Position numbers and translations under genes: made by a program | Assembly: GCF_028583425.1 (NCBI RefSeq) | Contig: NC_072801.1 | Coordinates: forward strand, 63,999,766 to 64,063,765 | Reading direction: 5' to 3' | DNA from: Eublepharis macularius | Taxonomy: Eukaryota > Chordata > Lepidosauria > Squamata > Eublepharidae | DNA: 64,000 bases | Notes under the pieces: model-generated | What the model saw: the letters and a program-made list of their open reading frames with translations, nothing else | Database searches by the model: none | What the model was told of the DNA's origin: nothing | In this document: piece by piece, positions 63,775 through 64,000 of the stretch | How the letters are laid out: each line of letters begins with the position of its first letter | How positions within the stretch are numbered: position 1 is the stretch's first letter

Positions 63775-63845
<71 letters not shown>

Positions 63846-64000
63846 CCACAACAACATTCGATTTATATACTGCCCTTCAGGACAACTTAATGCCCACTCA
63901 GAGCGGTTTACAAAGTGTTATTATTACCCCACAACAATCACCCTGTGAGGTGGGTGGGGCTAAGAGAGCTCAAGAGAACTGTGACTCGCCCAAGGCCACC
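63775..64000 (-). repeat. Sauria-type SINE with long AAT/AAC tail, runs off the window
   Basis: An (AAT)n then (AAC)n run of about 70 bases is joined to the reverse complement of the GGTATATAAAT 3' part, GAGTGGGCATTAAGTTG and ACAGGGTGATTGTTGTGGGG. Confidence 0.7.

Overview
The window is vertebrate nuclear DNA: split genes with GT-AG introns, and most of the intron and intergenic sequence is interspersed repeats. The repeats (5S-rRNA-derived SINEs, Sauria-type tRNA SINEs with TTG tails, CR1 with an ATTCTA tail, several small hAT families and fold-back elements) point to a squamate reptile, probably a gecko. That placement rests on repeat flavour and is an inference.

Four protein genes lie in the order integrin alpha-L-like (minus, 0.8-35 kb), CD2BP2 (minus, 39.4-44 kb, promoter near 46.2 kb), a sesquipedalian-like PH-domain gene (plus, 48.8-49.4 kb) and TBC1D10B (minus, 53.9 kb to beyond the right edge). 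ITGAL, CD2BP2 and TBC1D10B are also neighbours on human 16p11.2, so this looks like an old conserved block. The PH-domain gene is the unexpected member: its two known human relatives lie on other chromosomes.

The integrin is represented by its first 23 coding exons (about 944 codons): signal peptide, N-terminal beta-propeller blades, the inserted I domain with a complete metal site, three calcium-binding FG-GAP repeats and the thigh/calf regions. The membrane segment and tail lie beyond base 1. Exon phases join without a break throughout, but exon 19 is poorly conserved. CD2BP2 is complete (6 coding exons, 373 residues) with an intact GYF domain. TBC1D10B is represented by its last 6 exons, with both RabGAP catalytic fingers and the lysine/glutamate-rich tail.

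The repeats are well preserved. Several families show exact target-site duplications: 8 bp for hAT-like elements and 5 bp for one fold-back family. The first integrin intron (11.5 kb) holds a Charlie/GTF2IRD2-type hAT transposon flanked by a perfect 8-bp duplication; that transposon is itself interrupted by an L1-like element carrying ORF1 but no ORF2, ending in poly(A) and flanked by a 16-bp duplication. Upstream of the integrin is a 593-bp insertion made of two 278-bp inverted arms that look identical where compared, flanked by a 12-bp duplication and resembling a Penelope-like terminal region. The genes act in unrelated settings: leukocyte adhesion, the spliceosome, endosomal traffic and Rab inactivation. 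No operon-like logic applies.
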